Source: Symbiodinium natans
Lineage: Eukaryota > Sar > Dinophyceae > Suessiales > Symbiodiniaceae
NCBI GenBank assembly: GCA_905221605.1
Contig: CAJNDS010002308.1
Coordinates: 122,001-186,000 of the forward strand
DNA: 64,000 bases
Direction of reading: 5' to 3'
The notes under the pieces: generated by a model
Seen by the model: the letters and a program-made list of their open reading frames with translations, nothing else
What the model was told of the DNA's origin: nothing
The model's database searches: none
Shown here: positions 38,140 through 47,379 of the stretch, one piece after another
Layout: each line of letters begins with the position of its first letter
How positions within the stretch are numbered: the first letter of the stretch is position 1
Translations under genes and position numbers: made by a program

Positions 38140-38513
38140 ATGGGCGTAGATGCTGTGAAGGTTAGGATGCAGCGGATGCTCGAAAGCCTATTCAGGTGCG
38201 GAGAGCAGTTTTGGACCCACTGTGGAAGGCCATCTAAAACCTTTCTCTCACCCCACGCCGTCCAAGGCGGCAAAGCCGCCCTAATCTGCAAGTATTCCTT
38301 TGAGGGTTTAGGCCTAACCTCAGGGCAATTGCTTAACTTCCAGTCGAACTTCCGTCACCGATGGTGAAGGTTTCAGCCAAGACGAAGGTTTTGGCGTCCC
38401 AGACAGCCTCAACGGTGTCACAGGCGGACCGAGATGGGGTCCAGCTCCCGGAGGGGTCCCAGCAGAGTGGTCCAGAGCTGGTTGGACAAACTTTTTCAAA
38501 CCCTAAACCCTAA
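38140..38513 (+). CDS. Two overlapping open frames, unknown protein
   Basis: ATG 38140 to TGA 38365 reads GVDAVKVRMQRMLESLFRCG, then FWTHCGRPSKTFLSPHAVQG. ATG 38361, overlapping by a few bases, reads VKVSAKTKVLASQTASTVSQ then DRDGVQLPEGSQQSGPELVG into the telomeric tract (TAA 38511). Probably one coding region with a frameshift or a small intron. It is free of telomeric units for 360 bp. Confidence 0.45.
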
Positions 38514-38693
38514 ACCCTAAACCCTAAACCCTAAACCCTAAACCCTAAACCCTAAACCCTAAACCCTAAACCCTAAACCCTAAACCCTAAACCCTAAACC
38601 CTAAACCCTAAACCCTAAACCCTAAACCCTAAACCCTAAACCCTAAACCCTAAACCCTAAACCCTAAACCCTAAACCCTAAACCCTAAACCCT
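38501..38693. repeat. Long perfect CCCTAAA tract
   Basis: About 27 perfect units with no variant, longer and purer than the terminal telomere in the window, suggesting recent origin. Confidence 0.95.
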
Positions 38694-38708
38694 CGCCCTT
38701 TACCCAAG

Positions 38709-38818
38709 CGAGGGACCGGTACTGGTCCCCAGCAGAACGTGCTTCGGCGGGTTTCTCGCGGTGCTTCCGACCTCCGATGTGGGAGGCGGGCGAACGACCT
38801 GGGTCGGCTTTGAGCCAG
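38709..38818 (+). CDS. Internal exon, two open frames
   Basis: It follows ACCCAAG (38708). The frame from 38709 or its neighbour reads EGPVLVPSRTCFGGFLAVLP then TSDVGGGRTTWVGFEPG. Another reads KRGTGTGPQQNVLRRVSRGA, which could be an A-type relative (GTGTG...VL...GAS). It ends GCCAG|GGGTTTAG. Confidence 0.45.
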
Positions 38819-39196
38819 GGGGTTTAGGGTTTAGGGTTTAGGGTGTAGGGTTTGGGGTTTGGGGCTTGGGCCCCGCCCCCAACTGTAGGGGAGTGAGTTT
38901 GGGGCTTGGGGTGTTTTGGGGGGTTTTTGGGGGGTTTTGGCTGGCTTTGGGGGATTTGAGGGGGTTTTGGAGTTTTGTGGGCTGAAGTGGGCCCAAACCG
39001 TGTCTCGAAACTCGTGAGGGCCTTCCACACTCAAGTTCCCAAGCCGCAACAAACAGTTCTTTGTTGCGCCTTTACCGAGGTTGTGCTTGTGTGGCTCAGG
39101 TTTAGTGATTTAGGGTTTATATTGTTTAGGGTTTATTGTTACCCTACAACCTAAAACCCTAAACCCTAACCCCTAAACCCTAAACCCTAAACCCAG

Positions 39197-39301
39197 GTAC
39201 AGTTCGCAGTCGCCAACTCTGGTGACATCTTGGCGGTTCACGAAGGGCCGGGCATCGGCTTGGGCAATGGGCGGCCTGCCACCGGGCAGCGTTTCAAATA
39301 G
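39197..39301 (+). CDS. B-type exon ending in a stop
   Basis: It follows AACCCAG (39196). It reads VQFAVANSGDILAVHEGPGI then GLGNGRPATGQRFK, with TAG (39299) made by the junction to the TTTAGGG tract. SGDILAVHEGPGIGLG aligns to GDLVAI-x-x-GP; a splice before the stop is possible. Confidence 0.6.
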   Translation, partial: VQFAVANSGDILAVHEGPGIGLGNGRPATGQRFK

Positions 39302-39302
39302 G

Positions 39303-39395
39303 GTTTAGGGTTTAGGGTTTAGGGTTTAGGGTTTAGGGTTTAGGGTTTAGGGTTTAGGGTTTAGGGTTTAGGGTTTAGGGTTTAGGGTTAGGGTT
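39303..39395. repeat. TTTAGGG tract
   Basis: Twelve perfect TTTAGGG units then two TTAGGG units follow the B exon immediately. Confidence 0.9.
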
Positions 39396-39404
39396 AGGGT
39401 TTGT

Positions 39405-39582
39405 TTTTTACACTGCCCCTTGACCCAGAGCCCCTGGGAGGAGGAGCCAACAAGTAGATCCCCTTAAGTGTTCCTAAAACGACTTTGTAGCAGTATAGAG
39501 TTCGATTTAGGGGTTCTACTTTTTGAGTCCTCCCAGGGGTCTGGGTCTATACACAACCCCTTAAGGGGCAATACCGGGACTT
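39405..39582. mobile_element. Foldback element, family K
   Basis: TGCCCCTTGACCCAGAGCCCCTGGGAGGA at the left pairs with TCCTCCCAGGGGTCTGGGTC and CCCTTAAGGGGCA at the right. Single copy here. Confidence 0.55.
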
Positions 39583-39659
39583 CTTAGAACCAGCAATAGT
39601 TGGGCTGGGGCTGACGTTTAGAGTTCAGGACTTAAGATACTGGGTTTAGCGCCTTCCAG

Positions 39660-39839
39660 TGGCACGGTCCACTTGCTACAGGGTGGAATAAGGGCTTGCA
39701 ATGGAGCGCCCCTTTGGCTCAGCTGAAACTCCGCAAAACCACATCGCTAACCCTCCATCCCAAACAGCCCTTCCACGTGACGAATAGAATGGGTCAGTTA
39801 TCAGTTCTCTACAGCATGCTCCACTTTTGGGGGGTGCAG
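39660..39839 (+). CDS. Large coding island, unknown
   Basis: It follows GCCTTCCAG (39659). The 60-codon frame reads WHGPLATGWNKGLQWSAPLA, LKLRKTTSLTLHPKQPFHVT and MGQLSVLYSMLHFWGVQ. It has no telomeric units and no early ATG. It is among the most convincing coding islands and is not explained by any repeat. Confidence 0.55.
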
Positions 39840-39959
39840 GGCTTAGGGCTTTGTAGGGTTTAGGACTTGGAGTTTATGGCTGCGTGCCTCAGGGACCCTC
39901 AGCCGAAAGAGCTAAACCATAAACGCGAAACCCTCAAGCTAAAACCCCTGCGAGGCTCA

Positions 39960-40075
39960 CATTCCGCGTCAGGAATTAGTACGAAGTTAGGGTCCCAAGC
40001 ACAGCCCCGGTTGAGATTCAGATGCTTCAAATACCTCCCATTCAGGTGCCAGTACAACCCTATAAGAGTTTAGGG
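39960..40075 (+). CDS. Possible coding island
   Basis: One frame reads YEVRVPSTAPVEIQMLQIPP then IQVPVQPYKSL and meets TTTAGGG; a second frame (39867-40073) is open as well. Uncertain. Confidence 0.3.
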
Positions 40076-40220
40076 TTTAGAGTTCAGGCCCTAAAGCCCT
40101 AAGCCCTAAACCCTAGACCTTGGACCCCAAACTGCGTTGAAGTACCAGTAGGCTGAGGCGCCGAGTGCGTGGGGTTTCCGCTGCCAGGCCCCACGCACGC
40201 GACCCCACAGTGACAGGCTG

Positions 40221-40424
40221 ATGACGATCATGAGAAAACAGACGAACATTGGAACTCATTGTGCACAGCCGGCAAGCATGCTGAAGGCTAAGCTTCTGAA
40301 GCATCGTTCCGACTTAGCTGGCTGGATGCAGCTACGCCACTGTGGATGGCAGTTCGCTGCCTTGGCTGGAGGAATCAGTGCAGCAGCAATGCTGTGGGCT
40401 CGCCTGTCGTGTGTGCCGTGAGGC
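40221..40424 (+). CDS. Small ORF with predicted membrane segment
   Basis: ATG at 40221 encodes 66 codons ending TGA. It contains KQTNIGTHCAQPASMLKAKL and then a hydrophobic segment FAALAGGISAAAMLWA near the C-terminus. The minus strand is also open here. The region 40110-40550 lacks telomeric units. Confidence 0.35.
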
Positions 40425-40559
40425 CGACCCTCCTCTGTTAGCCCCTGCACTCGGGGCACAAAAGGCTCCATGAAGCGGCAGCTTGACACGTCAGTCATGT
40501 TTTACGGGTGAGTTCCCGCTCACCTCAGTTCTTCTTCTTCTTTGGGGCAGCCCTAAACC

Positions 40560-41070
40560 CGAAGTTCCAAAACCTAATCCCTCCACCTTATGAAAAGTAT
40601 GGCCTGTACTTTTGAGTGCCGCAAAGGGCTTGCAGTCCAGATCAATCGCCAGATCAAGATTCTAAGGTGGGGTTTTGGGTTTTGGGTTCAGGCTCGAACT
40701 CCGAACTCCGAGGCCCCAGTCTCGCAACGCACTAATCGCTAAACTCTAAACCCCAAGACCCCTGAACCCCAAGTCACTGAAGGTGAGCCTCTTTCCTTTA
40801 GGGTTTAGGTTTGTAGGTGGTCGAACTTAGGGTTCAGGGTTTAGGGGTTTAGGGTTTAGGGGTTTAGGGTTGAGGGTTGAGAGTTGAGGGTTGAGGGTTT
40901 AGGTACCATATTTAGAATGTCCGCAGTTTTCTGGTGTCGTTGGGTGGCCAGTTGTTTTAGTGCTGGGCTCAGTAGGGTCTCCCTAAACCCTAAACCCTAA
41001 ACCCTGAACCCTGAACCCTAAACCCTAAACCCTAAACCCTAAACCCTAAACCCTAAAGAGTTTAGTTTGT
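40560..41070. other. Intron-like stretch
   Basis: Degenerate units, TTTAGGG/TTGAGGG variants (40800-40905) and a CCCTAAA tract (40982-41057). No coding island seen. Confidence 0.5.
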
Positions 41071-41076
41071 GCACAG

Positions 41077-41148
41077 GAAGCCGTCCACACGTTGACGCTC
41101 TCATCCCGCTACCAAGAGTTTGCACCTCGCCGCAGCAAGCTTCTGTAG
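41077..41148 (+). CDS. A-type terminal exon
   Basis: It follows GTGCACAG (41076). It reads EAVHTLTLSSRYQEFAPRRS then KLL, with TAG at 41146. EAVHTLTLSSRY aligns with TEVHVLSAASRY. It is the last A exon in the window. Confidence 0.6.
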   Translation, partial: EAVHTLTLSSRYQEFAPRRSKLL

Positions 41149-41429
41149 GGCTTTAGGCTTCTGCACGCCATTTTCTGGCTTAGCCAATATTTGGGCCTGA
41201 AACTTGTTTGGTTTTCATAGTTTGAAGGAATTAAAAGTTTCACCCTTCATATTTCTTTCGGATGCGTATGTGCGTGAACCCTCCATCATCCCGAAGCCAC
41301 AATTTTCAATCTCGCACGCCCTAAACCAAACATCACCAAACATCAAGCCCCTAATCTCCTCCCCTTGAGTCGCTAAACCCTCAACCCCTCAACCCCTCGA
41401 CCCCTCAACCCCTCAACCCCTCAAACCCC

Positions 41430-41476
41430 AGAGCCCGGCTTCAGCCACCACAGGCAATGGGACATTGCAGGATTAG
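41430..41476 (+). CDS. Possible terminal exon
   Basis: A frame reads SPASATTGNGTLQD and stops TAG at 41474. CTTCAG and CCACAG are candidate acceptors. Very short. Confidence 0.3.
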
Positions 41477-41479
41477 GGG

Positions 41480-42450
41480 TTTAGGGTTTGGGGTTCAGGG
41501 GTTTAGGATTCAGGGGTTTAGGCTTTAGGGTTTAGGGTTTAGGGTAAAAAGCCTAGCTCCGGATGCCCCAACACACAGTGCCACTAGGAAGCTCAGTGGG
41601 TCCTCGTTTGCCCTTGTTTGGGGGTCTAGGCGGCTTAGGCGGCTTAAGGTTTCGGGCTTAGGGTCTTAGGGAAAGCTAACCCTAATTCCTGGCTCCGCTT
41701 GTAAGACTAAACAGAAATGAGCGCACCCTCACCTTGTATAGCTGCTGTGTTACCAAACCCTTATGAAGCCTAAACCCTAATTCCTAAACCCACTATGAAC
41801 GGGCCACGGATGTGACTGAGAGGTTGGGGTTAGGGCTTAGGGGCCTTTGATCCGCCAGGCAAACCAGCAAAAAACGCATTATATTATACCATCAGGGTTT
41901 AGGGTTTAGGGTTTAGGGTTTACGGTTTAGGGTTTAGGGTTTAGGGCTTTAGGGTTTGGAAACCATACAACACCCAAGAGCTGATTTACTTGGATGCACA
42001 GGGCGCATTGGTTTTCATGGTTGTTTAAACATGTTTCACGCGCGTATTTCATGCGCTTGCAAGCAATCTGAAAACGACTGTAAAACACAACCCCGACAGG
42101 TGACACAAATGAAGTGCTTATTGGGCTTTGGGCTTAAGGTTTAGGGTCTAGCTAATCCCTAAATCACCCCAAACGCTAAACCCTAAACCCTAGAACCTGA
42201 TTCATACCCTAAATTACCCCTGAACCCTATACTCTGAACCCTAAACCTAAAGCCTAAACCCTAGCAACTAAAACCTGAACCCGACACAAAGCCCTAACCC
42301 CTCAACCCTCCGCCCCAAGCCCTAAACTCTAAACCCTAAACCCTGAACCCCTAAACCCTAAACCCCTAAACCCTAAACCCTAAACCCTAAACCCTAAACC
42401 CTAAACCCTAAACCCTAAACCCCTAAACCCTAAACCCCTCAACCCTCAGC
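41480..42450. other. Stretch without secure gene
   Basis: Telomeric variants and an AT-richer piece with an open frame (41956-42144, FHARISCACKQSENDCK) that lacks clear splice limits; a CCCTAAA tract at 42335-42435. Confidence 0.4.
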
Positions 42451-42454
42451 CCAG

Positions 42455-42555
42455 GTCGTCGGAACTCCGAAGTTCGGAGCCTCCGCCTCCTCCTCCTGCA
42501 CCAGTGGCGGCTGCGACCCACCGCAGACTCCGGACCAACGGGTGCACGCTGTGCG
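42455..42555 (+). CDS. Internal exon, Pro-rich with CxxC-type end
   Basis: It follows AGCCCAG (42454) and ends before GTTTAGG (42556). The frame from 42456 reads SSELRSSEPPPPPPAPVAAA then THRRLRTNGCTLCG. The end NGCTLC is matched by DGCTPC in the exon at 58594, which favours this frame over the alternative VVGTPKFGASASSSC. Confidence 0.55.
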
Positions 42556-42790
42556 GTTTAGGGTTTAGGGTTTAGGGTTTAGGGTGTAGGGTTTAGGGTT
42601 TAGGGTTTAGGGTTCAGGGTTCAGGGTTCAGGGTTTAGGGTGTAGGGTTTAGGGTTTAGGGTTTCGGGTTTGGGTGTAGGGTTTAGGGTTTAGGGTTTAG
42701 GGTTCAGGGTTTAGGGTTTAGGGTTCAGGGTTTCGGGTTTGGGGTTTGGGGTTTAGGGTTTAGGGTGTAGGGTGTAGGGTGTAGGGTTTA
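42556..42790. repeat. TTTAGGG tract with GTGTAGG and GTTCAGG variants
   Basis: About 235 bp of almost uninterrupted 7-bp units in which single-base variants occur in small clusters. Confidence 0.9.
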
Positions 42791-43173
42791 GAGTGGTGTT
42801 TAAAGAGTGCTTTCGGGCTTCAGAGTTTTGAGTTTTTTTGGGGGGTGGTTCTTTCGGTGGGGTGGGGGCGAGTCGATATGTTGGGTTCTCAGTGTGGCGG
42901 GGGGGGGGGGGGGGCATCTGGAAATTCTTGGGGGTACCCTTTCTGCGGCGGTTTCCTTTACCCTATGGGCTGAACCGGGTTTAGGGGTTTGGGTTTAGGG
43001 ACTAGAATTGGCAGTGGGGTGAATGCTTGACTATTCACCCCATAAGCCCCATAAACCACAGAAGCCCTTGAAACCCTAAACCCTAAACCCTAAACCCTAA
43101 ACCCTAAACCCTAAACCCTAAACCCTAAACCCTAAACCCTAAACCCTAAACCCGATAAATTTTCGAACCCCAG

Positions 43174-43247
43174 ATGCCCCATACTTCGCCAATAAGCTCC
43201 GAGCCGAAGGGCGCTTCTGTTCAAAAGCTTCACTTAAGGGCTTTCAG
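43174..43247 (+). CDS. Internal exon, unknown
   Basis: It follows ACCCCAG (43173); the first full codon is 43176. It reads APYFANKLRAEGRFCSKASL then KGFQ. APYFAN recalls APYNAN in the 5307 exon. Confidence 0.5.
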
Positions 43248-43329
43248 GCTTCTGAGGACTCAGGGCTTTTAGGTTTTAGGGTGTATGCCTCTAGGATTGC
43301 AGGGTTTAGGGGGCTTAGGGTTGCGCCTC

Positions 43330-43406
43330 GTCCCGAACATCACGACACTGGCTACACGTGCTGCAGGTCAGCAGCCTGGACATCCACCTGACCCTCCACC
43401 CTAAAC
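43330..43406 (+). CDS. Possible terminal exon
   Basis: A frame reads RPEHHDTGYTCCRSAAWTST before TGA; a shorter alternative after CTGCAG reads VSSLDIHLTLHP into the telomeric tract. Frame unresolved. Confidence 0.3.
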
Positions 43407-43550
43407 CCTCAACCCTAAACCCTAAACCCTAAACCCTAAACCCACTCCTCAGCCAGCCCTTCCTTACAGGGCCCCCACCCACCCGCACCCGCCCCCACAA
43501 GCGCGCATGTGCACACGCGAGAGTGCGCGCCCACGCGCACGCTCTGCGCA

Positions 43551-43811
43551 ATGGAGGATTTGGCCTTCGACGGCGGCCTCAAAACTTTTTGGAATGGCTG
43601 CTGCAAAGGTGCGCCAGCTCGAAAGGGATGGGTTTACTACTGTTTGCTTGAGAGCCCCCCAAATTGAACATAAAATAAGAATGCCTATATTACCCTTATA
43701 AGGAAGAATATGTTTCATTTTTTGGGTGGTTCTCAAGCAATTAGTAGTTTAGTGCAAGTTCAGATGTTTTCGGTAGGCCCTTGGGAAACTTCATACTTTC
43801 CTTGAATGGGT
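43551..43811 (+). CDS. Small ORF interrupted by family N element
   Basis: ATG 43551 reads EDLAFDGGLKTFWNGCCKGA then PARKGWV before the element at 43637. Across the element the frame would continue LVQVQMFSVGPWETSYFP to TGA 43809-43811 if both TTTA copies are kept, or stop at once (TAG) after clean excision to one TTTA. It may therefore end at the insertion site. Confidence 0.35.
43637..43747. mobile_element. TIR element, family N, with TTTA duplication
   Basis: TIRs CTACTGTTTGCTTGAGAGCC and GGTTCTCAAGCAATTAGTAG are good inverses. TTTA flanks both ends (43633-43636, 43748-43751). Confidence 0.75.
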
Positions 43812-43965
43812 TTCAGAGGATCATATTCAGGAATATGTTTCAGAGGGTTTTCAGGGCCGTCCTAGTTTTTGTGGCGATCCTGAGCAGGTAAAATTGCCGG
43901 GCTACATCTCAGATGCTAGAGAGAGTCGCTTCATGATTATCGGCAGGTCTATAGTTTTACATTGA
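43777..43965 (+). CDS. Large terminal coding island, unknown
   Basis: It follows CGGTAG (43776). 62 codons then TGA at 43963: ALGKLHTFLEWVSEDHIQEY, VSEGFQGRPSFCGDPEQVKL, PGYISDARESRFMIIGRS. It has no telomeric units. It is protein-like throughout but I recognise no family. Confidence 0.5.
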   Translation, partial: ALGKLHTFLEWVSEDHIQEYVSEGFQGRPSFCGDPEQVKLPGYISDARESRFMIIGRSIVLH

Positions 43966-44389
43966 AGCAGGGCTTACATTACTGTTTTTGGTGAGTGTAT
44001 ATAAGGTTCCTTTTTAATATTGGTGAGTGTATACATTGGGTGTCCTGTTGGGGGTACAAGAAATATAAACCCTGCTTCTCCTGATTACTTTAACTTAGGG
44101 CCATACAAGTAGGGGGCCTCCGTGCCATACCAACTTTAGCCAAGGGAGCTATCACCAAGCTTACAAAGGCCAAGAACCCTCTGATGGGTTCTTCCGAACC
44201 CTGAAGTTAAACCCTCAGTTTTCGGGTTTAGGGCTTGGGGTCCAAAACCCTAAACCCCTAAACCCTAAAACCCGAAGCCCTATACCCTAAGCCCTAAACC
44301 CGCTCCTCCCCTACAGTCCCAAGCCTTTGTGGGCCCTTGGACCCTCGGCCCTTAACCATATCGTCCCTAAACCCTAAACCCTAAACCCT

Positions 44390-44511
44390 AAACCTTATAA
44401 ACCCTAAACCCTAAACCCTAAACCCTAGACCCTAAACCCTAAACCCTAAACCCTAAACCCTAAACCCTAAACCCTAAACCCTAAACCCTAAACCCTAAAC
44501 CCTAAACCCTC
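44390..44511. repeat. Telomeric tract before discoidin exon 1
   Basis: Mostly perfect CCCTAAA units. Confidence 0.9.
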
Positions 44512-44522
44512 CCCCCCGCGAG

Positions 44523-44605
44523 GCTATCCCCACCAGTGGCTTGAGTACAAGTTCGATGCGCCGACGCGGATAACAGGCACCTTGGGCCGGTTCTTTCAGC
44601 TCACC
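44523..44605 (+). CDS. F5/8 type C (discoidin) domain exon 1
   Basis: It follows CCGCGAG (44522); the first full codon is 44525. It reads YPHQWLEYKFDAPTRITGTL then GRFFQ. QWLEYKFDAPTRITG is the characteristic early strand of F5/8 type C domains (W-L-x-hydrophobic-D/F-x-x-P-x-x-I-x-G). This fold binds sugars or lipids on extracellular proteins. The right flank is CCCTAAA and the donor is not obvious. Confidence 0.6.
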
Positions 44606-44799
44606 CTAAACCCTAAACCCGAAGCCCTAAACCCTAAACCCTAAACCCTAAACCCTAAACCCTAAACCCTAAACCCTAAACCCTACACCTCAGGGTAGGG
44701 TAAGGTTCAGGGCAAGCCCAGCGGTGCCCACACCATGTAGTTAATGAGCATTCCTCTCCAACTGGTATGATCAGGTAGGGACTTGAGCGCGGTTCAGGG

Positions 44800-44862
44800 T
44801 TTAGGGTTTAGGGTTTAGGGTTTAGGGTTTAGGGTTTAGGGTTTAGGGTTTAGGGTTTAGGA
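44800..44862. repeat. TTTAGGG tract inside discoidin intron
   Basis: Nine perfect TTTAGGG units; the intron then ends with CCCTAAA and CCCCAAA units (44893-44962). Confidence 0.9.
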
Positions 44863-44973
44863 ACATTCCTGGAGAGCCCGAAGCCCAAACTAGCCCCAAA
44901 CCCTAAACCCTAAACCCCAAACCCCAAACCCCAAACCCCAAACCCCAAACCCCAAACCCCAGACCTTTCTGAG

Positions 44974-45056
44974 GCTATGGCCTTACCACCGCGGATGGCG
45001 AGTGTCCGACAGCGTGGATTTTCGAAGGAAGCTACGACTCTGGGCTGCAGCATGCG
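44974..45056 (+). CDS. F5/8 type C domain exon 2
   Basis: It follows TTTCTGAG (44973); the first full codon is 44976. It reads YGLTTADGECPTAWIFEGSY then DSGLQHA and ends before GTGTAGGG (45057). P-x-A-W-x-x-E-G-S-x-D is the signature centre of discoidin domains. The exon ends in phase 0, which matches exon 3. Confidence 0.65.
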
Positions 45057-45642
45057 GTGTAGGGTTTCGGGTTTAGGGCTCAGGGCTACCCCCCCTAAAC
45101 CCTAAACCCTAAACCCTGAATCGGGCTCAGATTCAGGATTCAGCACTAAGCCTTCAACTATGTACGATGGCCTAGGGTTTAGGGTTCAGGGTGTAAGGTT
45201 TTAGGGTTTAGGGTTTAGGGTTTAGGGTTCAGGTCTCAGGGTTCAGGGTTTAGGGTCTGCGTGCAGGGGCATTCGGCACTTCTGTGTTTCGGCTCGTGAG
45301 CGTCCCGACGAGGGTTTTGGGATGCAGGCTTGGGAGCCACGGTGAATCCCGTTAGGAAGCCCAGACTTTGAAGCCGAAACCCTAAACTCTGAACCCTAAG
45401 CCCATTGGCAGAATCCTCAGCCCTAAACCCTAAACCCTTAACCCTTAACCCTTAACCCTTAACCTTCAACCAACTTTGGACAACAATCCTACCTTCCAGA
45501 TCCCAAGGAACTCGAGAAACCCCAAAGCTCCCCCCTCAACCCTAAGCCCTGTAGCCTAAGCCCTAAACCCTAAACCCTAAACTCTAAACCCTAAACTCTA
45601 AACCCTAAACCCTAAACCCTAAACCCTAAACCCTAAACCCAG

Positions 45643-45725
45643 GATTCATCCAGCTTCACCACCTTGGACCAGAGGGAGGGCCAAGCTTGCAAAAACTGGG
45701 AGGAGCAGGCATTTGAGGACTTCGG
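45643..45725 (+). CDS. F5/8 type C domain exon 3
   Basis: It follows AACCCAG (45642). It reads DSSSFTTLDQREGQACKNWE then EQAFEDF and ends before GTTTAGGG (45726). F-T-T-L-D-x-R-x-G...F corresponds to the W-x-x-L-D-x-R part after the GSxD motif. Three exons in the right order across 1.2 kb show that telomeric repeats lie in real introns of one gene. Confidence 0.65.
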
Positions 45726-45799
45726 GTTTAGGGTTTAAGGTGGTTTCGGGTTTAGGGTTTAGGGTGCAGGGTGCAGGGTTTAGGGTTTAGGTTTGTTTG

Positions 45800-45880
45800 G
45801 GGATGTTCCCCCTCATACTAACGGTATTCAATAGGGATTATAATTATATTTCCCTATTAAGGACTGTTAGTGACGGGGAA
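45800..45880. mobile_element. TIR element, family A
   Basis: GGATGTTCCCCCTCATACTA...ATAGGGATTATA and CCCTATTAAGGACTGTTAG; the right end is fused to family H. Confidence 0.65.
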
Positions 45881-45884
45881 AAAG

Positions 45885-45980
45885 GAGGGACCCCTAGAAG
45901 GGACCCTTAATCTTATTCCCCTATATAGCCCCTATATATACCAAGTAATCCCCGAAGGTCCCTTATAAGGGTCCCTCCTC
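45885..45980. mobile_element. Repeat family H
   Basis: GGAGGGACCC at the left and GGGTCCCTCC at the right are inverted; CCTATATAGCCCCTATATATACC lies in the centre. Confidence 0.55.
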
Positions 45981-46260
45981 TAGTCCTTTGATATGGGCGG
46001 TTGCCAAAAGTATGGTCCTTTTTTGGATCCTTATTATAATACGGCACCTAATACTTAGGGTAATTTTGACAACCACCCATATAGGGGCGGGGGGAACATT
46101 CCAATATGTGGCTTGTGCTCATGGCGTCTGTGGCTTCAGGCTGCTGTGTTTTTTGTCCGACTTTTTCAGGGGGATCCTCCAGTCCACATAGATGCATGTG
46201 GGGGGTTTCTTAGAAACACCGTAACACTAAACCCCAAGCTCTAACCCCTAAACCCTAAAC

Positions 46261-46350
46261 CGGCACGTTTGCTGGGCCGACTCTTGGGATAATTTTCGCT
46301 TTCGTCCTCATCTGCTTGGAATTGAGGAGGATCAAGCCACGAAATATCGC
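46261..46350 (+). CDS. Possible exon, discoidin continuation or membrane tail
   Basis: Two frames are open. One reads WADSWDNFRFRPHLLGIEED then QATKYRPG; the other reads TLGIIFAFVLICLELRRIKP then RNIARV with TAG, which looks like a membrane anchor with a basic tail. It is the next island after discoidin exon 3. Confidence 0.4.
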
Positions 46351-46359
46351 CCGGGTGTA

Positions 46360-46475
46360 GGGTTTATAGGACGGGGAGTAGGCCCTTTTTTCCTTTCTTT
46401 AGGGTTGGGGTTGACTTCTAATCCCCTTAGAACCAAAAAGGCACCCTTTTTATTCCTAGGTTACGCCCGGGTCTA
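46360..46475. mobile_element. TIR element, family G
   Basis: Direct CGCCCGGGTNTAGGGTTTATAGG segments border it; the inner core has CTTTAGGGTTGGGGTTGAC and AAAAAGGCACCCTTTTTATTCCTAGG. Confidence 0.55.
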
Positions 46476-46664
46476 GGGTTTATAGGTTTATAGGGCTGAG
46501 GGTATTCATGCCCCCGCCCCCGACCCCCTAATCTTAAAACCCCAACCAATAAACTATAATATGACTATCATGGGGGTATTTAATATTCGGGGGTAGGGCG
46601 GGGGTCAATATTACGGGGAGGGGGTTAATATTACGGGGAGGGGGTTAGGGCTTACAGGGCCGAG

Positions 46665-46722
46665 GATATTTTTTGTAGACTTCTTGGACCCAAGACAGGA
46701 CTCACACATTGAGGACATACAG
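46665..46722 (+). CDS. Internal exon, unknown
   Basis: It follows GGCCGAG (46664); the frame from 46666 reads IFFVDFLDPRQDSHIEDIQ with a conventional donor CAG|GTATCT at 46723. FFVDFLDP is similar to FFTDLLDP in the next exon. Confidence 0.55.
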
Positions 46723-47005
46723 GTATCTAGTTTCTTTAGGGTTTAGGGTTTCAGGGCTACTATTGACTCAGGGTTGTGTACACTCCAGGCCCCACACGTG
46801 TTACTTCTTTGTTCGGAAGGTTTTGGGGTTAGCTTTCGAGCACACCTAAACCCCAAACCCAGAAATCCTAACATGTTTGGGGTTTAGGGTCCAGCGTCCA
46901 AGACCTGAGAATCTTGTGTTGGGTTGAGGGGTTAGCGGGGTTTCTTCTGTCATAAAGCTTTTCTCAGATCCTGAGCCCTAAACCATAAACCCGAGAATCA
47001 AGACC

Positions 47006-47123
47006 CTACTTGGAAGCTCTGTTTAACCTAGTAAGTCTACTTAGTTTCCCCTAGACACCTTAGTATATTCCCAAAAACCACCTTGCTAACCCTACATACC
47101 AAGTCAAAAGTGCTTCCAAGTAG
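47006..47123. mobile_element. TIR element, family B (good copy)
   Basis: CTACTTGGAAGCTC and GTGCTTCCAAGTAG ends; the inner AGTAAGTCTACTTAG matches the 11435 copy reversed. Confidence 0.75.
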
Positions 47124-47167
47124 ACTCTAGACCCTCAACCCTAAACCCTGCACTTTCGGTTTCGGAG

Positions 47168-47254
47168 GTGTACAAGCTCCGAGTCCCCACCCTGCTGCGC
47201 GTCTTCCGCTGGCGGTTTTCTGCCGGCGTGGGCGGCGGCTTTGTCGCAAGCGCG
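47168..47254 (+). CDS. Internal exon, hydrophobic/basic
   Basis: It follows TTCGGAG (47167). It reads VYKLRVPTLLRVFRWRFSAG then VGGGFVASA and ends before GTTTAGGG (47255). Confidence 0.5.
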
Positions 47255-47326
47255 GTTTAGGGTCAGGGTTCAGGGTTCAGGTTTCAGGATTTGGTTCGCC
47301 CACAAAGCCCTAAACCTAAACTGAAG

Positions 47327-47368
47327 CCCCTCCGGCAACCGCCCAAAGTGCACATTGGCTTCAAGTAA
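47327..47368 (+). CDS. Terminal exon, short
   Basis: It follows ACTGAAG (47326) and reads PLRQPPKVHIGFK, stop TAA at 47366. Confidence 0.4.
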   Translation, partial: PLRQPPKVHIGFK

Positions 47369-47379
47369 TATATGATTTT

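Noticed and set aside
39700-39722. Relic of the dinoflagellate spliced leader (CCTTTGGCTCAG)
   Set aside because: Only a partial match to the leader core, and it lies in the middle of a good coding frame (39660-39839).
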